A DNA stretch of 64,000 bases from Lachnospiraceae bacterium C10 (GCA_900100095.1 FMTN01000007.1:124001-188000), one strand, 5' to 3'; positions 1 to 8,143 are shown, counted from the stretch's first letter. Made by a program: numbers and translations. Notes: generated by a model not told the origin, from the letters alone.

Positions 1-519
1 TTGGTATGTCTTTATACCGGAATCCGTGTAGGCGAGTTATGTGCCTTGAAATGGACTGAGATAGATTTGACAGAAAAAGTGATGAGGATCGGACGTACCA
101 TGCAGCGACTTCGGGTAAACGGAAAAGAACGCAAGACCGAGGTAAAGATACTGGAACCTAAAAGCAAACATTCCATCCGTACAATACCATTGCCGGATGT
201 GCTTGTGAGGCTCTTGAAAGAGCATTATAAGAAGGATGCCTTTCTTTTGACCGGAGATAAGGATCGGTTTATAGAACCTCGTGTGATGCAGAACCGCTTC
301 AAGAGGATTCTTAAGAAATGCGGTATAGAGGATGCAAACTTCCACGCTACCCGCCATACTTTTGCTACCCGCTGTGTGGAGCTTAATTTTGATATCAAAA
401 GCCTTTCGGAGATCCTTGGCCATGCCAGCGTGACGATCACAATGAATAAGTATGTGCATCCTTCAATGGAATTAAAAGCGGAGAATATGAACAAGTTTAG
501 CGGACTATTTGGGGAATAG
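1..519 (+). CDS. Tyrosine recombinase/integrase, C-terminal catalytic part (cut by window start)
   Basis: This is the catalytic domain of a phage or transposon-type tyrosine recombinase, which cuts and rejoins DNA at attachment sites. The full catalytic set is visible: Arg9 in TGIRVGE, a candidate Lys56, His115 and Arg118 in HATRH, His141 in LGHA, and the nucleophile Tyr151 in NKYVH. The reading frame is open at base 1, so the N-terminal arm-binding and core-binding domains lie outside the window and the true start is not seen. It is followed by a hairpin at 539-578. Its presence suggests that an integrative element ends at or near this point. The exact element type cannot be told from this fragment. 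Confidence 0.93.
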   Translation: MVCLYTGIRVGELCALKWTEIDLTEKVMRIGRTMQRLRVNGKERKTEVKILEPKSKHSIRTIPLPDVLVRLLKEHYKKDAFLLTGDKDRFIEPRVMQNRFKRILKKCGIEDANFHATRHTFATRCVELNFDIKSLSEILGHASVTITMNKYVHPSMELKAENMNKFSGLFGE

Positions 520-538
520 GAATCAAAGACATAAAAAT

Positions 539-578
539 AAGGCGTGAAACCATACATATTGAGCAGGTTTCACGCCTT
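539..578. terminator. Bidirectional hairpin terminator between integrase and minus-strand gene
   Basis: A perfect 13-bp inverted repeat (539-551 and 566-578) encloses a 14-base loop. It lies between the end of the integrase on the plus strand and the end of the 64-residue protein on the minus strand, as expected for a terminator shared by converging genes. The T tract is weak on the plus strand. On the minus strand the stem is followed by a T/A-rich stretch. Confidence 0.6.
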
Positions 579-591
579 CCAATACCATAAA

Positions 592-786
592 TCAGCGGTT
601 GCTTACAAGCCCACGCTTCTTTGCCACCTTCTGTACAAGTGGTCGAATATCGGCTTTAAGGGATTCAGTTACCTTTTTTTTCTTATCGTTTTCAGTTTCA
701 AGCTTTTTTATCTCTGCCTGAAGCCATTCCAGAGCACCATCAAGAGCATCAGGCCTTTCACTCAATATGCATTTGTGTTCTACCAT
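592..786 (-). CDS. Small charged hypothetical protein, 64 aa
   Basis: The ATG whose complement lies at 784-786 is chosen because GGAGGTGAG stands just upstream of it. A longer reading to 894 has no such site and would run into the neighbouring gene. The protein is hydrophilic, with a Lys/Glu-rich helical middle (AEIKKLETENDKKKK) that may form a short coiled coil. It ends in a basic tail. It lies 13 bases after the JAMM-motif gene on the same strand, so the two are probably cotranscribed. I do not recognise the family. Small proteins of this kind are common in integrative elements, which fits the adjacent recombinase. Confidence 0.6.
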   Translation of the reverse strand: MVEHKCILSERPDALDGALEWLQAEIKKLETENDKKKKVTESLKADIRPLVQKVAKKRGLVSNR

Positions 787-799
787 AAGCTCACCTCCT

Positions 800-1432
800 T
801 CAATGATCCTCATATATAAGACCAACCTTATAACAGTTATGTAGGAAATAATCACATGCATCCTGTTTCTGCTTAAGATCAAATGCTCTATCATTTCTTT
901 CGACAGCTTCTTCCATAAGTTTATAGGCCGCCAGTCTGTTTTTTTCGTAATCCTCGGTTTTTACAATATATCCGATTGCCCCTCTGTTCGTTACCGCAAC
1001 AACCATCTTAATGGTAGGCAGTCTTAGCATGAACATCACATCTTCCAAAGATATCTTAGACAGATTTGGGTGGTTATGCAAAATAACGACCACACATCCC
1101 TTTGCGGATACGATAACATGGTTGGTTTCGGTATCGGACATGGGTTCTACTGAATATTCATCACCTTTTGCCCATGCAAGGTATTCTTCTCCGTCCAATT
1201 CTTTCTGCGGACCATCCAAATCGTAGGCAATCGCAACTTCATTGCAGTCGTTTTCATCTCTTGAAATCTTCAAAACTGCTTTTGCCAGTGCTTGAAGTGT
1301 TTCGTACTGATCTTCTGGAATTTCCCGGTACTTAACGTAGGGTATCTTGGATATTGCAATATCAGTTATCTCTACCTTGTGATCACGTTTGGTTGCTTCA
1401 AGATCGGACAGCTTTATTTCTTCGTTATCCAC
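800..1432 (-). CDS. JAMM/MPN-motif protein (RadC/JAB-like fold), 210 aa
   Basis: The central part carries His119-Asn-His121-Pro followed by Ser128 and Asp131. This resembles the zinc-binding JAMM motif of the JAB/MPN superfamily, which includes RadC-like proteins of mobile elements and deubiquitinase-like peptidases. Hydrophobic strands flank it (VIVSAKGCVVVIL before, MVVAVTN after), as the fold requires. The spacing between HNHP and the Ser/Asp pair is one residue shorter than in RadC. The N-terminal 60 residues and C-terminal helices are not recognised. The start is a GTG with a GTGGTGA-type purine stretch upstream. It pairs with the small gene at 592-786 and sits beside an integrase, so it is probably element cargo. 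Substrate unknown. Confidence 0.65.
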   Translation of the reverse strand: MDNEEIKLSDLEATKRDHKVEITDIAISKIPYVKYREIPEDQYETLQALAKAVLKISRDENDCNEVAIAYDLDGPQKELDGEEYLAWAKGDEYSVEPMSDTETNHVIVSAKGCVVVILHNHPNLSKISLEDVMFMLRLPTIKMVVAVTNRGAIGYIVKTEDYEKNRLAAYKLMEEAVERNDRAFDLKQKQDACDYFLHNCYKVGLIYEDH

Positions 1433-1754
1433 GGCTTATATCACCACTTCCTTATTTGCCTTGAGTATAGCATAGAGATGCTGATTTTCCCACAAAAATT
1501 CACGATTTCTAATGGGAAAATCTACGTGTCAATAATGTTCATATATATCTTTATTATGGTCGGATTTATGGTCGATATGAAGTGGCTTTTCGTTGTGTCC
1601 TGGGCTTAAACGGTACTTTAAGCCGGGAAGATATTCTTCTACGAACGGTAGTGTCGGAACCCTTGTAAACAAAGACTTACAGGCACTCATTTTTGGTCAA
1701 AGCATACAGCTACTTAAAGGAATAAGAGCGAATATAGGAAACGAGGACTGGCAC
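1433..1754. other. Gene-poor spacer with two inverted repeats
   Basis: No convincing gene lies here. It holds a perfect 10-bp inverted repeat (GATTTTCCCA at 1483-1492 and its complement at 1513-1522). A second hairpin has an 8-bp stem at 1603-1610 and 1617-1624 around CGGTAC. The complement of 1465-1470 reads TATACT and could be the -10 box of the minus-strand JAMM gene. The FlaG reading frame stays open upstream to about 1593, but that extension does not look like FlaG and has no ribosome site. Confidence 0.4.
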
Positions 1755-2129
1755 ATGGATGTGAAAGGTATCGACAAATTTAAGATGCAGGCTCAGCAAT
1801 ATGAACTTCCGATAAAGGAGAATTATGCTGTTCCTGAAATAAATGAATCCCCGGAGAATACGAAACTTGCTAAGGGGCAAACGGATAAAGGTGGAGATGA
1901 GCAGCAGCTAAGCGAGAAAGAACAGCAGAGGCGAATGGCTCGGCTCCAGGATACGCTAAAAAATCATAATATTGAGATCAGTTATAACGATGAAGTGAAC
2001 CGGTATTCTATCAAGGTACTGGATTCCGAGACTCAGGAAGTAGTAAAAGAGATACCATCGGAAAAATCATTGGAGATGTTCGCCAGGATGCTTGAAATCG
2101 AAGGATTACTGGTGGACGAGAAGAGATGA
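1755..2129 (+). CDS. flaG: FlaG family protein, 124 aa
   Basis: The C-terminal 65 residues have the FlaG pattern: an amphipathic stretch, then ISYNDEVNRYSIKVLDSET, then EVVKEIPSEKSLEMFARM and a final LLVDEKR. FlaG proteins are small flagellar-filament-associated proteins that influence filament length or flagellin handling; their biochemical role is poorly known. The ATG at 1755 is preferred because it follows a purine-rich site (about 1737-1746) and gives a typical FlaG length. The open frame continues upstream without similarity. Flagellin (fliC) and fliD, its usual neighbours, are absent from the window, so the gene is isolated. A link between it and the downstream glycan island, for example flagellin glycosylation, is only a possibility. 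Confidence 0.8.
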   Translation: MDVKGIDKFKMQAQQYELPIKENYAVPEINESPENTKLAKGQTDKGGDEQQLSEKEQQRRMARLQDTLKNHNIEISYNDEVNRYSIKVLDSETQEVVKEIPSEKSLEMFARMLEIEGLLVDEKR

Positions 2130-2159
2130 AGGCTATGGATTAGGTTCAGACTTTAAGAA

Positions 2160-2290
2160 GTCAGAAAGCGCGGGTGAGATATGAAAACAGTAAGCGCGCA
2201 GAAACATAGAAAAATCAAGCATTGCAACACGTGGGGGGCACGAGAGCCTCCCCCACGACAGACGTAAAGGCGGGACATCCGCCGTGAAAG
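2160..2290 (+). ncRNA. Structured leader or small RNA, unidentified
   Basis: Between flaG and the next gene lie two GC-rich hairpins in otherwise AT-rich DNA. The first pairs CGTGGGGG (2230-2237) with CCCCCACG (2250-2257). The second pairs GGCGG (2269-2273) with CCGCC (2279-2283). No T tract follows either, so they are not plain terminators. They end about 30 bases before the ribosome site of the membrane protein gene, which fits a 5' leader element. I could not match it to a known riboswitch class. Confidence 0.35.
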
Positions 2291-2322
2291 AATAAATATA
2301 AGAACTGCATTTGGAGGTTAAA

Positions 2323-2850
2323 GTGGCTAAGGATAGCAAGAAAAAGGGTAACGGCACAAAGATTGCGATTATTGTAGGCATAGTTGTCATAATAGCATTG
2401 CTGATTACAGGTATTGTTCTTTTGATACAAAGACAATCTGGAAATCAGGAAGAAACAAAAAGAAATGTAGTGGTTAATCAGGATAATGCAGAACAGGCGG
2501 CAGAGGAATTGATAAATGAGCCATATATAGCGCCTGGTCATTACAGCACTCAGATGAGTACCGAGTGGCATTTTGCTACCGGGGACGCAGTATCGGAAGA
2601 TGCATATGTGAAAAATGATGCTGGTAACACTAATGATGTGTTTTTTGATGTTTTCCTTGAAGACAATGAAAGCGAGCCTATATTGCAATCACCGGTAATA
2701 CCGAGAGGGTCTGAATTGGATAACATATCCTTGGACAAGAAACTGGATGCAGGAACCTACGATTGTGTTATGGTCTATCACCTCGTCGATGATGATCAAA
2801 ACACTATAAGCACATTAAGAGTGGCGTTTAAGATAATCGTAGAAAAATAA
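2323..2850 (+). CDS. Single-pass membrane protein with extracellular beta-rich domain, 175 aa
   Basis: The GTG at 2323 is chosen because GGAGG lies at 2313-2317; the upstream in-frame TTG overlaps that site. A basic N-terminus (AKDSKKKGNGTK) is followed by one strong membrane helix (about residues 13-35, IAIIVGIVVIIALLITGIVL). An outward-facing domain of about 135 residues follows, rich in alternating hydrophobic residues and acidic loops, probably a beta sandwich. The family is not recognised. It lies 77 bases before the secreted X2-domain protein and may act with it at the cell surface. A short hairpin (2851-2870, GAACAG/CTGTTC) directly follows the stop codon. Confidence 0.6.
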   Translation: MAKDSKKKGNGTKIAIIVGIVVIIALLITGIVLLIQRQSGNQEETKRNVVVNQDNAEQAAEELINEPYIAPGHYSTQMSTEWHFATGDAVSEDAYVKNDAGNTNDVFFDVFLEDNESEPILQSPVIPRGSELDNISLDKKLDAGTYDCVMVYHLVDDDQNTISTLRVAFKIIVEK

Positions 2851-2927
2851 GAACAGGTAGTACACTGTTCCAGGATGGGACGGTATAAAACCAAACATAA
2901 CAAAAAATTATCAAGGAGGAAAATGTT

Positions 2928-4004
2928 ATGCGCAAAACAAAAAGAATGTTGGCAGTTGCTCTTGCAGCAACAATGGTGTTTGGAAGCAGCTTGACTGCTT
3001 TTGCGAACGAACCGGTTACAAGCGGAGAAACTAATGGCTCAGGTACATCCGAAGGGCATGTTGAAAAGGAACTTATTAATGTGGTTCTTCCTACAGTACC
3101 TTCAGGTTCTACACCTTTCGCTTACACAATGGACCCTGAGAGACTTATTCAGGAGACTGATGCAGCTAAGTACGCTGAAGGCACAGTATTTCCGGAGGAG
3201 GATGACACAGGGGTTTATTTCCTGACAGCAGAGAATACTTATGCCAATTCGAGTAACACTCTCCAGGCAATCAACAAGAGTAGTTGTGCAATCACTCTTA
3301 CCGTAAAGGTTAAAACCACCCAGAATACAGCAAAAGATATTGCTCTTGCAACGAGTTCCACAGTAGCAACTACAGGAACCCCCAACCTTTATTTAGGACT
3401 TAAGGTAGGAGATGAAACTAAGGTGGTATCTGCGGAAGAGCAGACCGTAACTAAGAACATTGCAGGTGTACCTAGCAATTTTGAGGTGGCAGTTCAGACG
3501 AATGCGGAGACAGGTGCGAAGTCTTATGTATATCAGGAGAAGGCATCTGCTACAACATGGAAGGCAATGAATCTTAGCATGGAGGGCGCAGTGAGCAATC
3601 TTGCCGTTGAATCTGATACTACAGCACCTACAGTAAATGTAACATGGTCATATGCTAAGGCAACAGATGGTGCAGAGGCAGCAACAGATGCGGTTGACTA
3701 TACTGCCCAGTCAGCGCCTGCCATTGCTACAACTACATATACATTTAGCCAAGATCATGCAGTCGAAATTGATGTAAATCTAGGCGCAGGCAATAAGGCT
3801 GCAACAGGGATAACCAGTATTACTTATAACAATGGCTCCTCTACGCTGGATACATCAAAGTATTCTCTTGCTGATGGCAAGTTGACAATAAGTGCAGCCT
3901 ATATCAATGATCTGATTGCTTATAATGTTACAGATAGAGCGTATGTCATTACTTTCAATGATTCAGATGCAACGACAGCAACAGTGACGTTAAGTGCGGA
4001 GTAA
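2928..4004 (+). CDS. Secreted surface protein with C-terminal X2-like domain, 358 aa
   Basis: A clear Sec signal peptide opens the protein (KTKR, then a hydrophobic core, then SLTAFANE with likely cleavage after AFA). The mature part is Thr/Ala/Ser-rich and beta-structured. The last 85 residues resemble the Ig-like X2 domain of carbohydrate-active and adhesive proteins: VEIDVNLGAGNK, then SSTLDTSKYSLADGKLTIS, then AAYINDL and AYVITFND. Only two cysteines or fewer are seen and no LPXTG-like anchor or membrane tail is present, so it is either released or held non-covalently. A strong ribosome site (AAGGAGGAAAA) precedes the ATG. It ends 41 bases before a strong terminator. Specific ligand unknown. 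Confidence 0.7.
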   Translation: MRKTKRMLAVALAATMVFGSSLTAFANEPVTSGETNGSGTSEGHVEKELINVVLPTVPSGSTPFAYTMDPERLIQETDAAKYAEGTVFPEEDDTGVYFLTAENTYANSSNTLQAINKSSCAITLTVKVKTTQNTAKDIALATSSTVATTGTPNLYLGLKVGDETKVVSAEEQTVTKNIAGVPSNFEVAVQTNAETGAKSYVYQEKASATTWKAMNLSMEGAVSNLAVESDTTAPTVNVTWSYAKATDGAEAATDAVDYTAQSAPAIATTTYTFSQDHAVEIDVNLGAGNKAATGITSITYNNGSSTLDTSKYSLADGKLTISAAYINDLIAYNVTDRAYVITFNDSDATTATVTLSAE

Positions 4005-4044
4005 ATCTTTTCTTTTGTGAAACATTTTACTTGAGGTTGCGTGA

Positions 4045-4082
4045 GGGGAAAGATGTGAGAATAAGCATCTTTCCCCTTTTTT
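4045..4082 (+). terminator. Rho-independent terminator after the X2 surface protein
   Basis: A perfect 11-bp stem, GGGGAAAGATG (4045-4055) with CATCTTTCCCC (4066-4076), has a 10-base loop and is followed directly by six T. It separates the surface protein unit from the glycan island that begins 19 bases later. Confidence 0.9.
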
Positions 4083-4100
4083 ATAGGGTAGGAGAATTAA

Positions 4101-7031
4101 ATGCGCTATGTTGATTCAATCAAGGATATTGAAGAGAATGCTGTTATTTATGGAACAGGGATGGTTGCCAAACTACTTTATAGATATTTGATAAGAAGAG
4201 GTTGGAAAAAGCTGATTTTTACAGAAAGTGTTCAGAATAGTAATAGTTTTCTTTTGGGAGCCCCAGTTAAATCATTGGATGATATTGCATCAGATAATCA
4301 AATTATCATTGCTACATTGAGCAATTATCATGATGAAATAGCTTCAGTGTTGATAGAAAAAAAGAGATGTAATTTTTATGCAGTAAGCGAAGCTTTTTTT
4401 CAGTCTATGAGAAATGAAACAATATATGAGCATAATGAGATTGCATCGTTAAATTTGAGGGTAAGTGAACTGAAGAGGCTCGCTGATGAAAAATGTCGAG
4501 ATGTGGATTTTGCAATTGTTAGTGATAATGGATTAGTCAAAAATATATATTCAGCCGTCATGTCAGGGGGGGAATTTCTTGCAGATGATTCTGTATATGA
4601 CGGCATTTGTATTTTGTTAATAGATTGGAATGAGAAATGGATAAATGTAGTTACGAAAGCCTTTAGAGTTTCCCAAAAGGTATATCTGTCATTTAGATAT
4701 AAGTACTTAAATTACAGTAATTACCATATTATTGATATAGCGAAGAAAAATGAATTTCAATTGACATCATCATCTCGTTTTTGCAGGGATGAGAGAGAGT
4801 ATAATTCCGAGGATGCTCTATTCTTTTTTGAAAAAAGGAGTATTCAGGTGTTGCATAAAGATGCACTTTGTACAGGGTGTGGTCTATGCGAAAAAAAATG
4901 TATGCATGATGCTTTATGTATGAGAGAAAATGAGTATGGATACAAAAAGCCATATATAGATTTTGATAAATGTATTGAATGTAACCAATGTTTACGAGTA
5001 TGTCCAGTTTATGACATAGATGAAAAGATAACACATCCAGATACATATATATTTATTGGCGAGGATGAAATAAGAAGAAAAAGCAGTAGTGGTGGAGTTT
5101 TTGGAACAATAGCACCTTTTTTTTTAGAGCGTGATGGAGTAGTCTGCGGAGCTGCATGGAAAAATGAAATTCAGGTTGAACACAAAGTGATATTTAACAC
5201 TAAGGAAGTATCAAAACTGCAGCTATCAAAATATGTAAGAAGCGATATTAGACCTGTGATGGATGAAATAAAAAATCATTTGATAAAAGGAAGTTCAGTC
5301 CTTTTTACTGGGTGCCCATGTCAGGTTGCAGCTATTAAAAAATATGTGAAAGGGTATCAGGATAAACTATATACCATTGATTTGATATGTGCAGAGGCAC
5401 CATCAAGTTGGATTTTGGGGAAATATATAAATGAGAATTTCAATTTGAAAGAAATCAAGGAAATCAGTTTTAGAGAAAAGGTGGATGGATGGAGACCGGA
5501 TACATTTATTATCTACAAAAAGAACGAGACTCGAGATATCAGACATATGGAAGATATTATGCAACAGGCATTTCACGGGCGGATGTTAATGGATAGGGCA
5601 TGCGAGCATTGCAATTTTGCAAAGACGCCAAGAATTGGTGATATTACAATAGGTGACGCATGGGGTGTTTCAAAGCATACAGATGATATAGACAGTGAAC
5701 TTGGAACAAGTGTCGTAACTGTGAATAGTGACAAGGGTGAGGAACTGTTAGAAATACTTAAATTAAGATCGAAGAAGATTGAGAGAATACCAATAGAATG
5801 GGTTTTTACTAATAGAATAATAAATTCTATATATCCACATATCAGGCGCGATCAGTTTTACAGGGATATTAAAAAGTACTCTTTTGGCAAAACTTTCAAT
5901 CAGGTGAGGGATAAAAAGCACGATGTAGGTTTGGTTGGGTTGTGGAGTTATCCCAATTATGGTTCACAATTAACATATTATGCGCTATACGAAACAATAA
6001 AGAAGTTGGGATATTCTGTCCTGATGATAGAGTGGACGGAGGATAGCCATATCAAACCGCAAGGTTATGCAAGCCTTTTTGAATCGTCGCCGTATGAAAA
6101 TGATGAAATAGCAGATCATGCCATGTGCCATTTTGAAATGACAAAATACAATTCTGCTTGTGATATTTTTGTTCTGGGATCAGATCAACTACTGAATCCA
6201 GATTTGTTTCATGCCCTTGGAAAAATGCCGAACTTGGACTGGGTTGATGCAGACAAAAAGAAAATAGGAGTTGCTTTATCTTTTGGTAAGAAAGAAACAA
6301 ATTATGACCTTTATGATCGGATTGACCTTTCTTATTGCTTAAAGAGATTTGACGCTATATCGGTAAGAGAAAAATATGCGATAGATATATTTAAAGATGT
6401 ATTTGATATTCAACCAAAGTTAGTACTTGATCCTGTGTTTATGTGCGATAAGAGTAAATACATTGAAATCGCAAGTCGGTACATACAAGCTGACTGTAAT
6501 GGAATTTTCGCCTACATATTGGATATGAGTGGAAACATAAAACATGCCTTAGAAGAGATTTCTTATGGATTTGGTGAGGAACTTACTCTTGTAACTGATG
6601 CATATGAAAATGAAGCAAATGCTATATCTATAGAAAAATGGCTTGGAAATATTATTAGCAGCAGATGTATTATTACTGATTCATACCATGGTACATGCTT
6701 TGCAATTGTGTTTCATAAACCTTTTGTTGCAATCAGAAATAATAATCGTGGGGGAGAAAGATTTGTTTCAATATTGGAAAAGCTTGATTGTATGGACAGA
6801 TTAATTACATCAGATCAGTTATCTATGATTCCTGTGATTCTAAATAAGCAGATGAACTATATCGCAATAGATTCAAAGTTAGAAACTGCAAGAGAGGATT
6901 CATTAAAATGGTTTCAAAATGCTCTGAATTTAGAACATAGAGAAACTAACAATTTAAGGAATTCATATTTTGAGAGAAAAATGAGAAGCTTCGAGGAAAC
7001 AATGTGGAGGTGTATAGAAAAGTATGTCTAA
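4101..7031 (+). CDS. Rossmann module + ferredoxin/FrhB-type domain + polysaccharide pyruvyl transferase fusion, 976 aa
   Basis: Three parts are visible. Residues about 10-100 form a small Rossmann-like module (AVIYGTGMVAKLL, then QIIIATLSNYHDEI). Residues from Cys257 hold two 4Fe-4S motifs (CTGCGLCEKKC and CIECNQCLRVCP). These lead into an FrhB/F420-hydrogenase beta-subunit-like domain (to about 590) with more cysteines (GCPCQ and CEHCNFAKTPRIGDITIGD). Residues about 605-900 match the polysaccharide pyruvyl transferase family: GLVGLWSYPNYGSQLTYYAL, FVLGSDQLLNP, AISVREKYA and TDSYHGTCFA. FrhB/pyruvyl-transferase pairs occur in exopolysaccharide clusters, where the reaction of the FrhB half is not established. 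The product probably adds or reduces an acidic substituent on a glycan. Ribosome site AGGAGA stands at about 4090. The gene overlaps the next by 8 bases. Confidence 0.82.
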   Translation: MRYVDSIKDIEENAVIYGTGMVAKLLYRYLIRRGWKKLIFTESVQNSNSFLLGAPVKSLDDIASDNQIIIATLSNYHDEIASVLIEKKRCNFYAVSEAFFQSMRNETIYEHNEIASLNLRVSELKRLADEKCRDVDFAIVSDNGLVKNIYSAVMSGGEFLADDSVYDGICILLIDWNEKWINVVTKAFRVSQKVYLSFRYKYLNYSNYHIIDIAKKNEFQLTSSSRFCRDEREYNSEDALFFFEKRSIQVLHKDALCTGCGLCEKKCMHDALCMRENEYGYKKPYIDFDKCIECNQCLRVCPVYDIDEKITHPDTYIFIGEDEIRRKSSSGGVFGTIAPFFLERDGVVCGAAWKNEIQVEHKVIFNTKEVSKLQLSKYVRSDIRPVMDEIKNHLIKGSSVLFTGCPCQVAAIKKYVKGYQDKLYTIDLICAEAPSSWILGKYINENFNLKEIKEISFREKVDGWRPDTFIIYKKNETRDIRHMEDIMQQAFHGRMLMDRACEHCNFAKTPRIGDITIGDAWGVSKHTDDIDSELGTSVVTVNSDKGEELLEILKLRSKKIERIPIEWVFTNRIINSIYPHIRRDQFYRDIKKYSFGKTFNQVRDKKHDVGLVGLWSYPNYGSQLTYYALYETIKKLGYSVLMIEWTEDSHIKPQGYASLFESSPYENDEIADHAMCHFEMTKYNSACDIFVLGSDQLLNPDLFHALGKMPNLDWVDADKKKIGVALSFGKKETNYDLYDRIDLSYCLKRFDAISVREKYAIDIFKDVFDIQPKLVLDPVFMCDKSKYIEIASRYIQADCNGIFAYILDMSGNIKHALEEISYGFGEELTLVTDAYENEANAISIEKWLGNIISSRCIITDSYHGTCFAIVFHKPFVAIRNNNRGGERFVSILEKLDCMDRLITSDQLSMIPVILNKQMNYIAIDSKLETAREDSLKWFQNALNLEHRETNNLRNSYFERKMRSFEETMWRCIEKYV

Positions 7032-8133
7032 CAATCGAAATATAATTCATTTTCGTGATGCGGTGATGCTGGAAAAAGGGATAATTTTTTCGGCGGTTGA
7101 AATGAATGGGATTTTTTTTAGGAACTTTGATAATAGAGAAGCACAATTTATCGGTACGGTAAATGGTGAAGATGAAATTAAAGATAATTTACATAGTTAT
7201 GCTATTGAGATAGATGAAAACGTATATTTTATTCCGCTAGAAGGAAAAGGAATTACCATTTTCAATAAAACAGATGACTGTGCGATACTAATTCCTTATG
7301 AGCCACTTGAAAACTTAGAAATTATTTGTGCCTATAGGTTAGATGACAATATTTTAATGATTCCCTTAAATTCAAAATCGCCATTCTTACTTTTTGATAC
7401 TCTAAGGCTAAAATACGAAGAATTGGATAAGCTTGAACAAAATATATGGAAACTTATAAAAAAGGATGGGTTTTGGACGGATGCGTTTGATTCCATGGTA
7501 GACAAGGGGAGACTATATATTATAACAAATTATTGTAATCTGCTATTGGATTGTGACATGAAAACATTGAGTGTTGATGCGGTATGTTTGGGAATAAATG
7601 TTTTGCCTGGCAGTATGACTGAATTTGATGAATATATTTGTATATTGGATAATAATTCGACGAATATTATCACTGTTCATAAAAACACGAAAAAAATATC
7701 AACATGGGCGTTAGATAGAAAAAAAGAAGGGAATGAAGTGATTACGGTATACAAAGGTGATATATATATTGTTTCTCCGCAGTATATATATAGGATTGAT
7801 TATGAAAATCAATGCATAATAGAGGAGTACCAGATTCCTGAAAAGTTTAGAGAAGTGAGTACAAAGTATCGACTCATTGCCGGAATCAAGGAAATAAAAG
7901 GGTATTTATGGATTCTTACGGCCTCTGGTGGCGGAACGCTCCTGTTTGATGGAACAAATATATCTGTTATGGAAACCTCGACTTCAGATGACATTATAAG
8001 AAAAATTGAAAACAATAGAAAAAAAAGAATTGTAAGAGCATTAAAAAGTCATTTCCAAAAAGATTTGATAATCCAAGAAGGCTACTTTGAAGAGGCAAGG
8101 TTGGATGAATTTCTTACATATATTAAGGGGTGA
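7024..8133 (+). CDS. Propeller-like hypothetical protein of the glycan island, 369 aa
   Basis: No signal peptide or membrane segment is seen, so the protein is probably cytoplasmic. The sequence consists of repeated four-strand-like units of about 45 residues, with phrases such as GDIYIVSPQYIYRID, GRLYIITNYCNLLLD, GYLWILTASGGGTLLFDG and ENVYFIPLEGKGITIF. This pattern suggests a beta-propeller. A helical, basic tail (IRKIENNRKKRIVRALKSHF) follows from about residue 325. I recognise no named family and no catalytic motif. It overlaps the FrhB/pyruvyl transferase gene by 8 bases and is followed 10 bases later by the PP-loop gene. That suggests it is a partner or scaffold of those two enzymes rather than an independent function. 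Confidence 0.6.
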   Translation: MSNNRNIIHFRDAVMLEKGIIFSAVEMNGIFFRNFDNREAQFIGTVNGEDEIKDNLHSYAIEIDENVYFIPLEGKGITIFNKTDDCAILIPYEPLENLEIICAYRLDDNILMIPLNSKSPFLLFDTLRLKYEELDKLEQNIWKLIKKDGFWTDAFDSMVDKGRLYIITNYCNLLLDCDMKTLSVDAVCLGINVLPGSMTEFDEYICILDNNSTNIITVHKNTKKISTWALDRKKEGNEVITVYKGDIYIVSPQYIYRIDYENQCIIEEYQIPEKFREVSTKYRLIAGIKEIKGYLWILTASGGGTLLFDGTNISVMETSTSDDIIRKIENNRKKRIVRALKSHFQKDLIIQEGYFEEARLDEFLTYIKG

Positions 8134-8143
8134 GGGGAAAATA

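Noticed and set aside
1593-1754. N-terminal extension of flaG
   Set aside because: The frame is open, but there is no ribosome site, it overlaps a hairpin, and the residues do not resemble FlaG.
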